This document shows positions 15,011-22,655 of a stretch of DNA of 33,291 nucleotides, one piece after another. The first letter of the stretch is position 1. Each line of letters starts with the position of its first letter. The stretch is from CAZAQK01 sp050249355. GTDB lineage: Bacteria > Pseudomonadota > Alphaproteobacteria > Rickettsiales > SXRF01. The DNA is taken from assembly GCA_050249355.1 (NCBI GenBank), contig JBFWQQ010000010.1, positions 1 through 33,291 on the forward strand, given 5' to 3'. The position numbers were made by a program, and so were the translations under genes. A model generated the notes under the pieces. That model had not been told where the DNA came from. It did not search any database and saw only the letters and a list, made by a program, of their open reading frames with translations.

Positions 15011-16229
15011 GGAGATTCTTGAAGTGCTGGTGGTTTATACCCAGCCGCTCGAACACCCAAACCAACGAACGGGTCAGCTCGGTCATCATCTCGTAGTCAT
15101 GGGTGGGGGTAGGGGTGATGCGCAGACGCTCGGTGCCACGCGGCACGGTGGGGTAATTGATCGGCTGCACATAGATGTCGAACTGATCCATGAGCATGTC
15201 CGATGCCTGTTTGCACAACACCGGATCGCCCACCAATACAGGTAATATGTGGCTTTGGGTCGGCATCACCGGCAGGCCGGCCTTTTCCATCATGCCTTTT
15301 AGTACTTTGACGTTATGGCGCTGGCGCTGGCGTTCCTCATCGCTTTCCATCAGGTGGCTAATGCTTGCAATGGCACCGGCGGCAAGGGCAGGCGGCATGG
15401 CGGTGGTGAATATGAAGCCCGGCGCGTAGGAGCGTATCATATCGATCATATTACGGCTGCCGGTAACATAGCCGCCCATGATGCCATAGGCTTTGCCCAG
15501 CGTGCCCTGTATCACGGTCAGGCGATCCGATATGCCTTCCTGCTCGGCAATACCGCCACCATGCGGGCCATACATGCCCACGGCATGCACTTCATCGAGG
15601 TAGGTGATGGCATGGTATTTATCGGCAAGGTCACAGAAAGTCTCGATGGGGGCGATATCACCATCCATGGAGTAAACCGATTCAAAGGCGATGACCTTGG
15701 GGCGCGCCGGGTCGGCCTGCTGTAGCAGTTCTTCCAGATGCTGCACATCATTGTGGCGAAAAATGTGCTTTTCCGCGCCAGACAGACGGATGCCGCTGAT
15801 CATGGATGCATGGTTAAGCTCGTCGGAATATACGATGCAGTCCGGCAACATTTTACACAAGGTAGAAAGGGTCGCTTCGTTGGCAATGTAGCCGGATGTA
15901 AGCACCAGCCCGGCCTCTTTGCCATGCAGCTTTGCCAGCAACTCTTCTAGCATCACGATACTGTGGTGGGTGCCGGAAATATTGCGCGTGCCGCCCGCAC
16001 CGCTACCAAGGCGGCCAATGGCTTCGGCCATGGCGGTGATGACCTTGGGGTGCTGGCCCATGCCAAGATAATCGTTGCTGCACCACACGGTGACATTGCG
16101 GCCGGTGCGGTGGCTTTTGGCCATGGGGAATGATCCTGCCTTGCGTTCAAGGTCATTGAACACGCGGTAGCGGCCTTCTTGTTTCAGACGCTCTATGCTG
16201 TTTGCGAATATCTTGTGGTAGTCGATCAT
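15000..16229 (-). CDS. hemA: 5-aminolevulinate synthase
   Basis: This PLP enzyme condenses glycine and succinyl-CoA to 5-aminolevulinate, the first step of tetrapyrrole synthesis by the Shemin route typical of alphaproteobacteria. It has 409 residues. CSNDYLGMGQ (50-59), the glycine-rich GSGAGGTRNISGTHH, LNHASMISGIR (139-148), the PLP-ring aspartate in LDEVHAVG (Asp212) and the Schiff-base Lys246 in GTLGKAYG are all present. PTVPRGTERLRITPTPTH near the C-terminus is also characteristic. Its ATG overlaps the ctaA TGA in an ATGA, and its own stop overlaps the next gene, so three genes appear to be translated as one unit. Confidence 0.97.
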   Translation of the reverse strand: MIDYHKIFANSIERLKQEGRYRVFNDLERKAGSFPMAKSHRTGRNVTVWCSNDYLGMGQHPKVITAMAEAIGRLGSGAGGTRNISGTHHSIVMLEELLAKLHGKEAGLVLTSGYIANEATLSTLCKMLPDCIVYSDELNHASMISGIRLSGAEKHIFRHNDVQHLEELLQQADPARPKVIAFESVYSMDGDIAPIETFCDLADKYHAITYLDEVHAVGMYGPHGGGIAEQEGISDRLTVIQGTLGKAYGIMGGYVTGSRNMIDMIRSYAPGFIFTTAMPPALAAGAIASISHLMESDEERQRQRHNVKVLKGMMEKAGLPVMPTQSHILPVLVGDPVLCKQASDMLMDQFDIYVQPINYPTVPRGTERLRITPTPTHDYEMMTELTRSLVWVFERLGINHQHFKNLHVA

Positions 16230-17287
16230 GTGTTTCTTCTAATCCGGTGCATACTATACAATAAAGTCAGTCCTGCTGCAAACAATGCCAGTCCGCCCAT
16301 CTGGTGCGCCAATGCAAGATTCATTGGCACCGCATAAAGCAGCGTCATCACGCCCAGAATGAACTGCAGCAGCATGAAGCCCGCAATGGTGGTGCACACC
16401 GGCAGCAACTGCAGCTCTTTAACCGATTTACGCCAGTGATGCCACCATAATGTGAAGAAAATCACCAACCCCGCAGCAACCCAGCGATGCAGGAACTGCA
16501 CAAGCGCCACATTCTCATACCATGGCTTAGGGTCAGAAAACACCTCCGTGGCTATCCATACGCCATTCATAGTGGGCCATGTGTTGTATATCAGGCCTGC
16601 TTTTAGCCCAGCTACAAACGCCCCCAGAATGATCTGCAGACAGAGGAGGGTAAACCACACATGGTATGTGAGGCGTGATGCGTGGAGCGTGGAGGGGGCA
16701 ATACCATAATCGCCCTTCACGCGCCACTCGCTACTATTCACACGTAAAAGCGACCACCAGATCAGCCCGAATATGGCAAACGCCAGTGACAAATGGATGG
16801 CAAGACGAATATGGCTGACCGTAGGATCATCCACAAGGCCGCTTTGCACCATCAGCCAGCCGGCCAGACCCTGCAAACCGCCCAGCGCAAATATTGTCGC
16901 CAGTTGCCAGCCAAACCTGCGTGTTATGCTTTTGGAAAGTGCAAAAAACAGCAGCGGCACTATGAATACCAAACCAATCATGCGTCCGAGTACGCGGTGC
17001 CAGTATTCCGGCCAGTAAATCTTTTTAAATGCCTCGACATCCAGCCCGATATTGACCTGTCGGCCTTGCGGGCTTTTGTGGTAAGCGGCCAGTTCTTCCA
17101 TCCATTCCTGCGGGTTCATGGGCGGGATGATGCCATGCACCGGCTTCCATTCGGTGATAGAAAGCCCCGAACCGGACAGGCGGGTATAACCGCCAACCGC
17201 AACCATGAACGCAACCAACAGCAGGCAGGCAAACAGCCAGGCTTGTATGGCCGTACGATACTTGAGTACGAGAGGGTCTGTTGTCAT
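16226..17287 (-). CDS. ctaA: Heme A synthase (COX15/CtaA) with a repeat-derived loop
   Basis: CtaA oxidises the C8 methyl of heme O to make heme A for aa3-type cytochrome oxidase. It is an inner-membrane protein of 353 residues with about eight helices. Signature motifs are VGGYTRLSGSGLSITEWKPV (31-50), EYWHRVLGR (94-102), a His near 165, FLHRWVAAG and ALAHQMGGLAL, which supply the heme-ligand histidines. The loop between helices four and five (about 183-207) reads SSEWRVKGDYG, then PSTLHASRLTYHV. It is encoded by an imperfect palindrome (16668-16741) and looks inserted, because this loop is short in other COX15 proteins. The gene is first in the ctaA-hemA-unknown unit and divergent from the oxidase-like gene, with 58 bp between. 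Confidence 0.95.
   Translation of the reverse strand: MTTDPLVLKYRTAIQAWLFACLLLVAFMVAVGGYTRLSGSGLSITEWKPVHGIIPPMNPQEWMEELAAYHKSPQGRQVNIGLDVEAFKKIYWPEYWHRVLGRMIGLVFIVPLLFFALSKSITRRFGWQLATIFALGGLQGLAGWLMVQSGLVDDPTVSHIRLAIHLSLAFAIFGLIWWSLLRVNSSEWRVKGDYGIAPSTLHASRLTYHVWFTLLCLQIILGAFVAGLKAGLIYNTWPTMNGVWIATEVFSDPKPWYENVALVQFLHRWVAAGLVIFFTLWWHHWRKSVKELQLLPVCTTIAGFMLLQFILGVMTLLYAVPMNLALAHQMGGLALFAAGLTLLYSMHRIRRNT
16668..16741. repeat. Imperfect palindromic element inside ctaA
   Basis: Inner arms at 16680-16696 (GCGTGGAGCGTGGAGGG) and 16713-16729 pair at 14 of 17 positions around a 16-base loop. Weaker pairing extends outward to about 16668 and 16741. The element is in frame in ctaA and adds about 25 residues to a membrane-protein loop. 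The encoded SSEWRVKG-type peptide resembles those made by dispersed palindromic repeats in other bacterial genomes. Confidence 0.65.
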
Positions 17288-17345
17288 AAATGCGCTGGGA
17301 TTTTAGTTGTTTATGCCGTGGTTGTACACTAAAGACTAATGCCGT

Positions 17346-18674
17346 ATGCACAAAAAATCCCTCTCGCGCTGGTGGCTTGTTCTGGGGTGCTGGTCGATCG
17401 CACTGGCCGGGCTGTTCTCGCTGGTACTGGTGGTATCGCGCACGCCGCAACTTAAAACCCTGCCATGGATGCAGCGCCTGTTCCATGAAGCACTGGTGGT
17501 GCATGTCGATCTTTCCGTGCTGGTATGGTTCCTTGCCATCGCCTGCCTGCTGTGGAGCCTGATGGTGCAAGGCGCACGGCAGATAGTCCCATGGCTGGAA
17601 GAGGCGGCGCTGTTATGCATGGGAGCAGGAATGGCGCTGCTTACGCTGTCGCCGCTCGACCCCGCTGCCGAGGCCATGATGAGCAATTATATTCCCGTTA
17701 TCCACAGCCCAGTGTTTTTCCTTGGCCTGTCTTTGATATTCTGCTCGGTGGCGTTCATGCTGGTAAAGGCATTCACAAGTTCGCCAAACGATATGTTCAG
17801 CAGGTCGCTCAGGCTTGCGTTGCAATCGGCTGCATTCATTACGCTTATATCGCTGTGTGCGTTCATCTGGTCGTATACGCAAATGCCATCAGTGATCGAG
17901 GGTACACAATATTACGAGATAGTATTCTGGGGCGGCGGGCATGTGCTGCAATTCACCCATACCCAGATATTACTGGTGTGCTGGTGGCTGATGATGGCGG
18001 CGCTGGTAAAAAAATTCAATGTGCGCCCATGGCTGTTTTATGTACTCATTGGTGCCGGGTTGCTGGCGGCGCTGGCCAGCCCGCTGGGCTACCGCCATGA
18101 GGTGACATCGTCCGAGCACCGCAATTTCTTTACCCAGTTGATGATTGGCATCAACGGCCATGCGGGTGCGTTGTTTCTTCTGTTATGCATGGTCCCATTC
18201 TGGAAAGCGCGCACGGAACGCAAGGGGCCGAACCGCGCATTGTGGAGCAGCCTGCTGATGTCGGGGATATTATATCTGTACGGCGGTGTGCTGGGCCTGA
18301 TGATACAAGGCCAGAACGTAGTGATTCCGGCACATTACCACGGTTCTATCGTGGGTATTACACTGGCTTTCATGGGTTTGGCATATCTGCTTTTCCCTCA
18401 GCTTGGCTACAAGCATGTAGCTGGGTGGAAGCTGGCCTACTGGCAGCCTATTGTGTATGGCGTGGGGCAGCTGATGCATATTTCAGGTCTGGCTTATTCC
18501 GGAGGATATGGCGTGTTGCGCAAGACACCCGGCGGCATGGATGATCTGGCCCCTACGGTAAAAGCGGCGCTTGGATTTATGGGGCTGGGCGGGCTGATCG
18601 CCATTATCGGCGGACTGATGTTTGTGATAGTGGCGTGGAAGGCGCTTTATACTCGTCATTGCGAGGAGCGTTAG
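17346..18674 (+). CDS. COX1-superfamily (heme-copper oxidase subunit I-like) membrane protein
   Basis: This is a 442-residue protein of about twelve hydrophobic helices with heme-copper oxidase subunit I hallmarks, closest in style to cbb3/NorB-type proteins. His53 (VVHVDLSVLVWF) matches the low-spin heme ligand of helix II. WGGGH with His199 matches the helix VI copper-site His. His330 and His332 (IPAHYHGSIVG) match the helix X heme ligands. I cannot find the adjacent His-His pair of helix VII that completes CuB, so it may not reduce oxygen. The context is divergent to ctaA and next to heme genes, which suggests a respiratory or heme-related role. The last residues (TRHCEER) are encoded by a palindromic repeat that also supplies the stop codon. 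The ATG at 17346 has a weak ribosome-binding site. Confidence 0.8.
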   Translation: MHKKSLSRWWLVLGCWSIALAGLFSLVLVVSRTPQLKTLPWMQRLFHEALVVHVDLSVLVWFLAIACLLWSLMVQGARQIVPWLEEAALLCMGAGMALLTLSPLDPAAEAMMSNYIPVIHSPVFFLGLSLIFCSVAFMLVKAFTSSPNDMFSRSLRLALQSAAFITLISLCAFIWSYTQMPSVIEGTQYYEIVFWGGGHVLQFTHTQILLVCWWLMMAALVKKFNVRPWLFYVLIGAGLLAALASPLGYRHEVTSSEHRNFFTQLMIGINGHAGALFLLLCMVPFWKARTERKGPNRALWSSLLMSGILYLYGGVLGLMIQGQNVVIPAHYHGSIVGITLAFMGLAYLLFPQLGYKHVAGWKLAYWQPIVYGVGQLMHISGLAYSGGYGVLRKTPGGMDDLAPTVKAALGFMGLGGLIAIIGGLMFVIVAWKALYTRHCEER

Positions 18675-18770
18675 CGACGCGGCAATCCAACTTCATATTA
18701 CAATGTAAGGATTGCAATATTTTTCGTATTTAAAAGAAAGCTGGATTGCTTCGCTACGCTCGCAATAACG
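18654..18770. repeat. Palindromic repeat (CGTCATTGCGAGGAGCG type) between convergent genes
   Basis: The left arm (18654-18690) starts CGTCATTGCGAGGAGCG and ends GGCAATCCAA. The right arm (18741-18770) is CTGGATTGC through CGCAATAACG. Read on the opposite strand, the right arm gives CGTTATTGCGAG, then CGTAGCGA, then GCAATCCAG, matching the left arm apart from short gaps and substitutions. This is a widespread dispersed palindrome of alphaproteobacterial and other genomes. It fills the whole gap between the convergent genes, provides the final codons and stop of the left gene, and ends 1 bp before the stop codon of the right gene. It could act as a bidirectional terminator or mRNA end stabiliser. 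Confidence 0.8.
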
Positions 18771-18771
18771 T

Positions 18772-19227
18772 TTAGGTGCGGCCTTGTTCCTGCAGGGCAC
18801 CACGGCCGCTGGCTACCACTTCCTGCCAGCTTTTGCCATCGGTACGGCTGCAGTGGTGGCCCTGATGCACTTCCATTGCCGGTATGGCAGGTGCCATAGT
18901 AAGTTTCTTAGCGTTCTGTATCGCGAGGTGTTCATCGCCGATACATTTGAGTTCGGTGAATTCTTTCTGTGCCATGTAGATACAGGCCGTGCCTATAACC
19001 ATCAGGCCGCCCATAACCGCGAGCGGCAACGCACCAAAAATGGCGCCAGCGCCCGTAACACCCGCCGCCAGATCAACTACAGCTTTAGCCGCCGTGCCCA
19101 AAAGGCCAATGAACGCAGCTCCGCCCAGCGCACTGTATAAGTGGCCGGTAAAAGAGTACCATTGATTCTTTTTACGGAATTCCTGCTCCGCCGGATCAAC
19201 GATATTATCGCTCGGTTTATTTGCCAT
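18772..19227 (-). CDS. Hypothetical small membrane protein, 151 residues
   Basis: No family recognised. A polar N-terminus (1-28) precedes two or three hydrophobic Gly/Ala-rich helices at about residues 30-90 (ALGGAAFIGLLGTAAKAV, then GAGAIFGALPLAVMGGLMVIG). A soluble tail follows, with Cys, His and charged residues (MEVHQGHHCSRTDGKSWQEV). The glycine-zipper style resembles the 330-residue protein at 4370-5362, but I see no convincing direct similarity. I find no ribosome-binding site in front of ATG 19227. The stop codon touches the palindromic repeat. Confidence 0.6.
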   Translation of the reverse strand: MANKPSDNIVDPAEQEFRKKNQWYSFTGHLYSALGGAAFIGLLGTAAKAVVDLAAGVTGAGAIFGALPLAVMGGLMVIGTACIYMAQKEFTELKCIGDEHLAIQNAKKLTMAPAIPAMEVHQGHHCSRTDGKSWQEVVASGRGALQEQGRT

Positions 19228-19319
19228 AATATCAGTGTATGCAAACAGGCCCGTTATGACAACCCTGTAAGTGTGACAGTTTTATGAATTAGCCAAATAA
19301 ATCAGGAACCTCCAAGGAA

Positions 19320-20081
19320 TCAGGCCGAATAATTCCCTATTTTCCCTGATAATCCCGCCACTTTGCCTATTATCACCAAGGCAGGCGGCTCAAATGCCGC
19401 TTTTTCAACCTCTTGGGTCAGATGTGCCAGATCGGTGATAATAATACGCTGCTGCGGAGTGGTGCCCTGCTGGATAGCCGCAGCAGGAAAATCAGTCGGC
19501 AGGCCATGCTCCATGAGTTTCTGGCAGATAGTGCCAAGGTTCGCCAGCCCCATATACACCACTAGTGTAGTATCGGAATCGGCCAGGCCACGCCAGTCCA
19601 GCTCCAGTTCTGTTGCAGCTTCTTCTTTGGTCATGCGGTGGCCGGTAAAAAAACGCACGCCCGTTGCAAGGCCACGGTGGGTCAGCGGTATGCCAGCTGC
19701 CGCACCACACCCCTGCGCCGAGCTGATACCGGGGATGATCTCGAAGGGAATATTCTTTTCTGCCAATACGATTGCTTCTTCGCCCCCCCTTCCGAAGAGC
19801 ATGGGATCGCCGCCTTTTAAACGCACCACAGTTTTTCCTTCGCCTGCCAGCGTTAACAGCAGTGCATTGATCTCATCCTGCGACATGGCTTTTTGCCGGC
19901 AGGACTTGCCTGCGTATATACGCTCCACTCTCTGCGGCACCAGCTCCATGATTGCGTCAGAAACAAGACGGTCGTATACGACCACATTGCATGACTGTAT
20001 CGCCTTCAGGGCCTTGAGGGTAAGAAGCTCCGGATCTCCCGGGCCGGCGCCTACCAGATATATCTTGGTTTCCATATACAT
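19320..20081 (-). CDS. cobA: Uroporphyrinogen-III C-methyltransferase
   Basis: SUMT uses two S-adenosylmethionines to convert uroporphyrinogen III to precorrin-2, the branch point to siroheme and cobalamin. The protein has 253 residues. It has the SAM-binding VGAGPGDPELLTLKA near the N-terminus, VVRLKGGDPMLFGRGGEE at about 85-102, GISSAQGCGAAAGIPLTHRG at about 119-138, VVYMG, and VGKVAG-like IIGKVAGL near the end. It is the stand-alone methyltransferase, without the CysG dehydrogenase/chelatase domain. The start is ATG 20081 or the in-frame ATG two codons later (20075). It draws on the same tetrapyrrole pool as hemA at 15000-16229. Confidence 0.95.
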   Translation of the reverse strand: MYMETKIYLVGAGPGDPELLTLKALKAIQSCNVVVYDRLVSDAIMELVPQRVERIYAGKSCRQKAMSQDEINALLLTLAGEGKTVVRLKGGDPMLFGRGGEEAIVLAEKNIPFEIIPGISSAQGCGAAAGIPLTHRGLATGVRFFTGHRMTKEEAATELELDWRGLADSDTTLVVYMGLANLGTICQKLMEHGLPTDFPAAAIQQGTTPQQRIIITDLAHLTQEVEKAAFEPPALVIIGKVAGLSGKIGNYSA

Positions 20082-20108
20082 TCTTTATATGAAGCAAAAT
20101 TGAAACAT

Positions 20109-20124
20109 ATTACATTTTTGTAAT
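20109..20124. promoter_or_regulatory. Operator-like inverted repeat ATTACA-TTTT-TGTAAT
   Basis: A perfect six-base inverted repeat with a four-base centre lies in the 139-bp gap between the divergent SUMT and 17-kDa lipoprotein genes. It could be a dimeric regulator site acting on either promoter. A chance origin in AT-rich DNA cannot be excluded. Confidence 0.3.
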
Positions 20125-20145
20125 ACGCCTGTCATGTCTTGATGG

Positions 20146-20176
20146 TTGCCAATTCGATGAATTTGTGGAATATATT
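20146..20176 (+). promoter_or_regulatory. Candidate promoter for the 17-kDa lipoprotein gene
   Basis: TTGCCA (20146-20151, five of six consensus bases) is followed after 19 bp by TATATT (20171-20176, five of six). The long spacer lowers confidence. It would start transcription near 20183 and could drive the run lipoprotein-fabI-aroC-asmA, whose genes are separated by 9, -4 and 3 bp. Confidence 0.35.
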
Positions 20177-20220
20177 GGCCCGTTCTTAAAACCTTTAGCA
20201 ATTACGAAAGTAGGAAGAAT

Positions 20221-20736
20221 ATGCGTATTTCATATAAAATTGCCACTCTGCTAGTGCTTACCTCGGTTGTCAGCGCATGTCAGCAAGGCCCTATGGGTCA
20301 GCCCGGTCAGGGTGTCACGCGTGGCGGTAACGTCAATAAATCCGACGTAGGTACGTTGGCCGGTGGTATCGCCGGTGGTGTGGCCGGTTATCAGTTCGGT
20401 GGCGGCGCCGGTAAAGCGGTTGCTACCGTGGCAGGCACGTTACTTGGTGCATATCTGGGCAGCGAGATTGGCGCTTCGATGGATCGTGCCGACGTAGCAT
20501 ATTACAATCAGACATCCCAGCGTGCGCTGGAAACAGGCCAGCCGGGCACTGCATTCCCTTGGGAAAACCCGCAGAGCGGTAACTATGGCACCATCACGCC
20601 GAACAAGTATTACCAGAACTCCTACGGTGATTATTGCCGCGAATACAGCCAGTCCATCACCGTGGGCGGTCGTACCGAAAAGGCGTATGGCACCGCTTGC
20701 CGCCAGCCAGATGGCACATGGAAGATCGTTGAATAA
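20221..20736 (+). CDS. 17-kDa surface antigen-type lipoprotein with glycine-zipper domain
   Basis: This is a predicted outer-membrane lipoprotein of 171 residues. The signal peptide ends in the lipobox VSAC, giving lipidated Cys20. A glycine-zipper hairpin follows (44-88: GTLAGGIAGGVAGYQFGGGA, then GTLLGAYLGSEIG). The C-terminal domain has YCREYSQSITVGGRTEKAYG, then ACRQPDGTWKIV, the same ending as Rickettsia 17-kDa antigens and related SurA-like surface lipoproteins. Two cysteines in that domain (YCREY and TACRQP) may form a disulfide. The ribosome-binding site is AGGAAG, five bases before the ATG. Such proteins help outer-membrane integrity, but the precise function is unknown. Confidence 0.88.
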   Translation: MRISYKIATLLVLTSVVSACQQGPMGQPGQGVTRGGNVNKSDVGTLAGGIAGGVAGYQFGGGAGKAVATVAGTLLGAYLGSEIGASMDRADVAYYNQTSQRALETGQPGTAFPWENPQSGNYGTITPNKYYQNSYGDYCREYSQSITVGGRTEKAYGTACRQPDGTWKIVE

Positions 20737-20745
20737 CGGATTCCA

Positions 20746-21588
20746 ATGACAACAGATAGGCAGGACGAGGATGTGAGCGCGCCGCAGGGCACGCTCATGT
20801 CGGGAAAAAAAGGACTTATCATGGGCGTGGCCAATGATAAATCGCTCGCGTGGGGCATAACGCAATACCTGCATGCGCAAGGCGCCGAACTGGCATTCAC
20901 CTACCAGGGTGAGGCATTGGCCAAGCGTGTCACTCCGCTGGCAGCCAGTGTGGGATCGGATATCGTACTGCCGTGCGATGTAACCGATACCGCCAGCATG
21001 GATGCGGTGTTTGTCGAGCTGAAAAAGCGCTGGGGCACCATGGATTTCCTGGTACATGCCATTGCCTATTCTGATAAGAATGAGTTGAAGGGACGTTATA
21101 TTGATACCTCGCTGGATAACTTCCTGATGAGCATGAATATATCGTGTTACTCGTTCACGGCTGTTGCCAAGCGTGCATCGGAAATGATGAATAGCGGCGG
21201 CAGCATGGTGACGCTTACCTATTACGGCGCCGAAAAAGTTGTGCCCCATTACAATGTGATGGGTGTGGCAAAAGCAGCGCTGGAAACCAGTGTGCAGTAT
21301 CTTGCCGTTGATCTTGGCGGGCATAACATTCGTGTGAACGCCATTTCTGCCGGGCCGGTGAAAACTCTGGCTGCCTCCGGGATCGGCGATTTCCGCTATA
21401 TACTGAAGTGGAACGAACTGAACTCACCGCTGCAACGTAATACCACTATCAGTGACGTCGGTGGTGCAGGCCTGTACTTGCTTTCGGAACTAGGCAAAGG
21501 AACCACCGGCGAAGTGCTGCATGTGGATTCCGGCTATCATGTCGTAGGCATGAAACGTGTGGATGCGCCGGATATCAGCACGGTATGA
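20746..21588 (+). CDS. fabI: Enoyl-[acyl-carrier-protein] reductase (NADH), FabI type
   Basis: FabI performs the last reduction of each fatty-acid elongation cycle. It is a short-chain dehydrogenase fold of 280 residues with the FabI-specific NADH loop GLIMGVANDKSLAWGI (23-38), CDVTD, and the catalytic Tyr169/Lys176 in PHYNVMGVAK (YX6K). Tyr159 is at the substrate tyrosine position. SAGPVKTLAASGI is the substrate-binding helix. The N-terminus before residue 18 is not conserved, so the true start may be ATG 20797 (MSGKKGLIMG). The TGA stop overlaps the aroC ATG as ATGA, so the two are coupled. Confidence 0.96.
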   Translation: MTTDRQDEDVSAPQGTLMSGKKGLIMGVANDKSLAWGITQYLHAQGAELAFTYQGEALAKRVTPLAASVGSDIVLPCDVTDTASMDAVFVELKKRWGTMDFLVHAIAYSDKNELKGRYIDTSLDNFLMSMNISCYSFTAVAKRASEMMNSGGSMVTLTYYGAEKVVPHYNVMGVAKAALETSVQYLAVDLGGHNIRVNAISAGPVKTLAASGIGDFRYILKWNELNSPLQRNTTISDVGGAGLYLLSELGKGTTGEVLHVDSGYHVVGMKRVDAPDISTV

Positions 21589-22652
21589 CCTTCAACACCT
21601 TTGGGCATCTGTTTCGTTTTACCACGTGGGGGGAAAGTCACGGCGAAGCGATAGGGTGTGTGGTCGATGGTGTGCCTTCAAATATCCCGTTATCCGAAGC
21701 CGATATACAGCCGTGGCTGGACAAGCGCCGCCCGGCTCAGAACCGCCATACATCGCAACGTAAGGAATCCGACACGGTAAAAATATTATCGGGTGTGTTT
21801 GAAGGGCATAGCACCGGTACGCCCATCAGCCTGATCATTGAGAATCAGGATGCCAAATCCAAGGATTACGACGATATTAAAAACAAATACCGCCCCGGCC
21901 ATGCCGATTATACGTATGACCAGAAATACGGTATACGTGACTGGCGCGGTAGTGGCAGGGCATCCGCCCGCGAAACTGCCATGCGCGTTGCCGCCGGTGC
22001 CATCGCCCGCAAGATTATCGGTAACATCCGGGTGCGCGGCGCGCTGGTGCAGGTAGGTAGCGAGGTCATTGATTATTCTAAATGGGACTGGAACGAGGTG
22101 CATAATAATGCGTTCTGGTGCCCGGACAAAGATGCCGCCCTACGCTGGGAGGGGTACCTTGACGGTATCCGAAAAAGCGGATCGTCGGTAGGTGCGGTGA
22201 TAGAAGTGGTAGCAGAAAACGTACCGGCGGGACTTGGCGCGCCGGTGTATAAAAAACTGGATGCAGATATCGCCGCCGCCATGATGAGCATCAACGCGGT
22301 CAAAGGGGTGGAAATCGGCGCGGGATTTTATGCTGCGCAATTGCGAGGCGAAGAAAACGCCGACCGCATGCGTAATAATGAAGGGCGTATTGAATTTTTA
22401 TCCAATCATGCGGGAGGCATACTGGGTGGAATTTCCAGCGGCCAACCCGTAGTGTGCCGTTTTGTTGTCAAGCCAACCAGCTCAATACTTACCCAAGTGG
22501 AAACGGTGGACACAAACGGTAACAATACTACAATCGCAACCAGGGGACGGCATGATCCTTGCGTGGGAATCCGCGCCGTACCGGTGGGAGAAGCCATGTT
22601 GGCCTCCGTACTGGCCGATCATCTGCTGATGCAGCGTGCACTGAAAGGATAA
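21585..22652 (+). CDS. aroC: Chorismate synthase
   Basis: AroC uses reduced FMN to turn EPSP into chorismate, the last step of the shikimate pathway to aromatic amino acids, folates and quinones. The 355 residues carry all three family signatures: WGESHGEAIGCVVDGVP near the N-terminus, DWRGSGRASARET at about 123-135, and RHDPCVGIRAVPVGEAM near the C-terminus. NHAGGILGGISSGQP and the RPGHADYTY motif are also present. It overlaps fabI by 4 bp and is followed after 3 bp by the AsmA gene. Confidence 0.98.
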   Translation: MTFNTFGHLFRFTTWGESHGEAIGCVVDGVPSNIPLSEADIQPWLDKRRPAQNRHTSQRKESDTVKILSGVFEGHSTGTPISLIIENQDAKSKDYDDIKNKYRPGHADYTYDQKYGIRDWRGSGRASARETAMRVAAGAIARKIIGNIRVRGALVQVGSEVIDYSKWDWNEVHNNAFWCPDKDAALRWEGYLDGIRKSGSSVGAVIEVVAENVPAGLGAPVYKKLDADIAAAMMSINAVKGVEIGAGFYAAQLRGEENADRMRNNEGRIEFLSNHAGGILGGISSGQPVVCRFVVKPTSSILTQVETVDTNGNNTTIATRGRHDPCVGIRAVPVGEAMLASVLADHLLMQRALKG

Positions 22653-22655
22653 GAT

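Noticed and set aside
20440..21324. 294-codon minus-strand frame across the lipoprotein and fabI genes
   Set aside because: It overlaps two well-supported plus-strand genes and shows no protein-family features.
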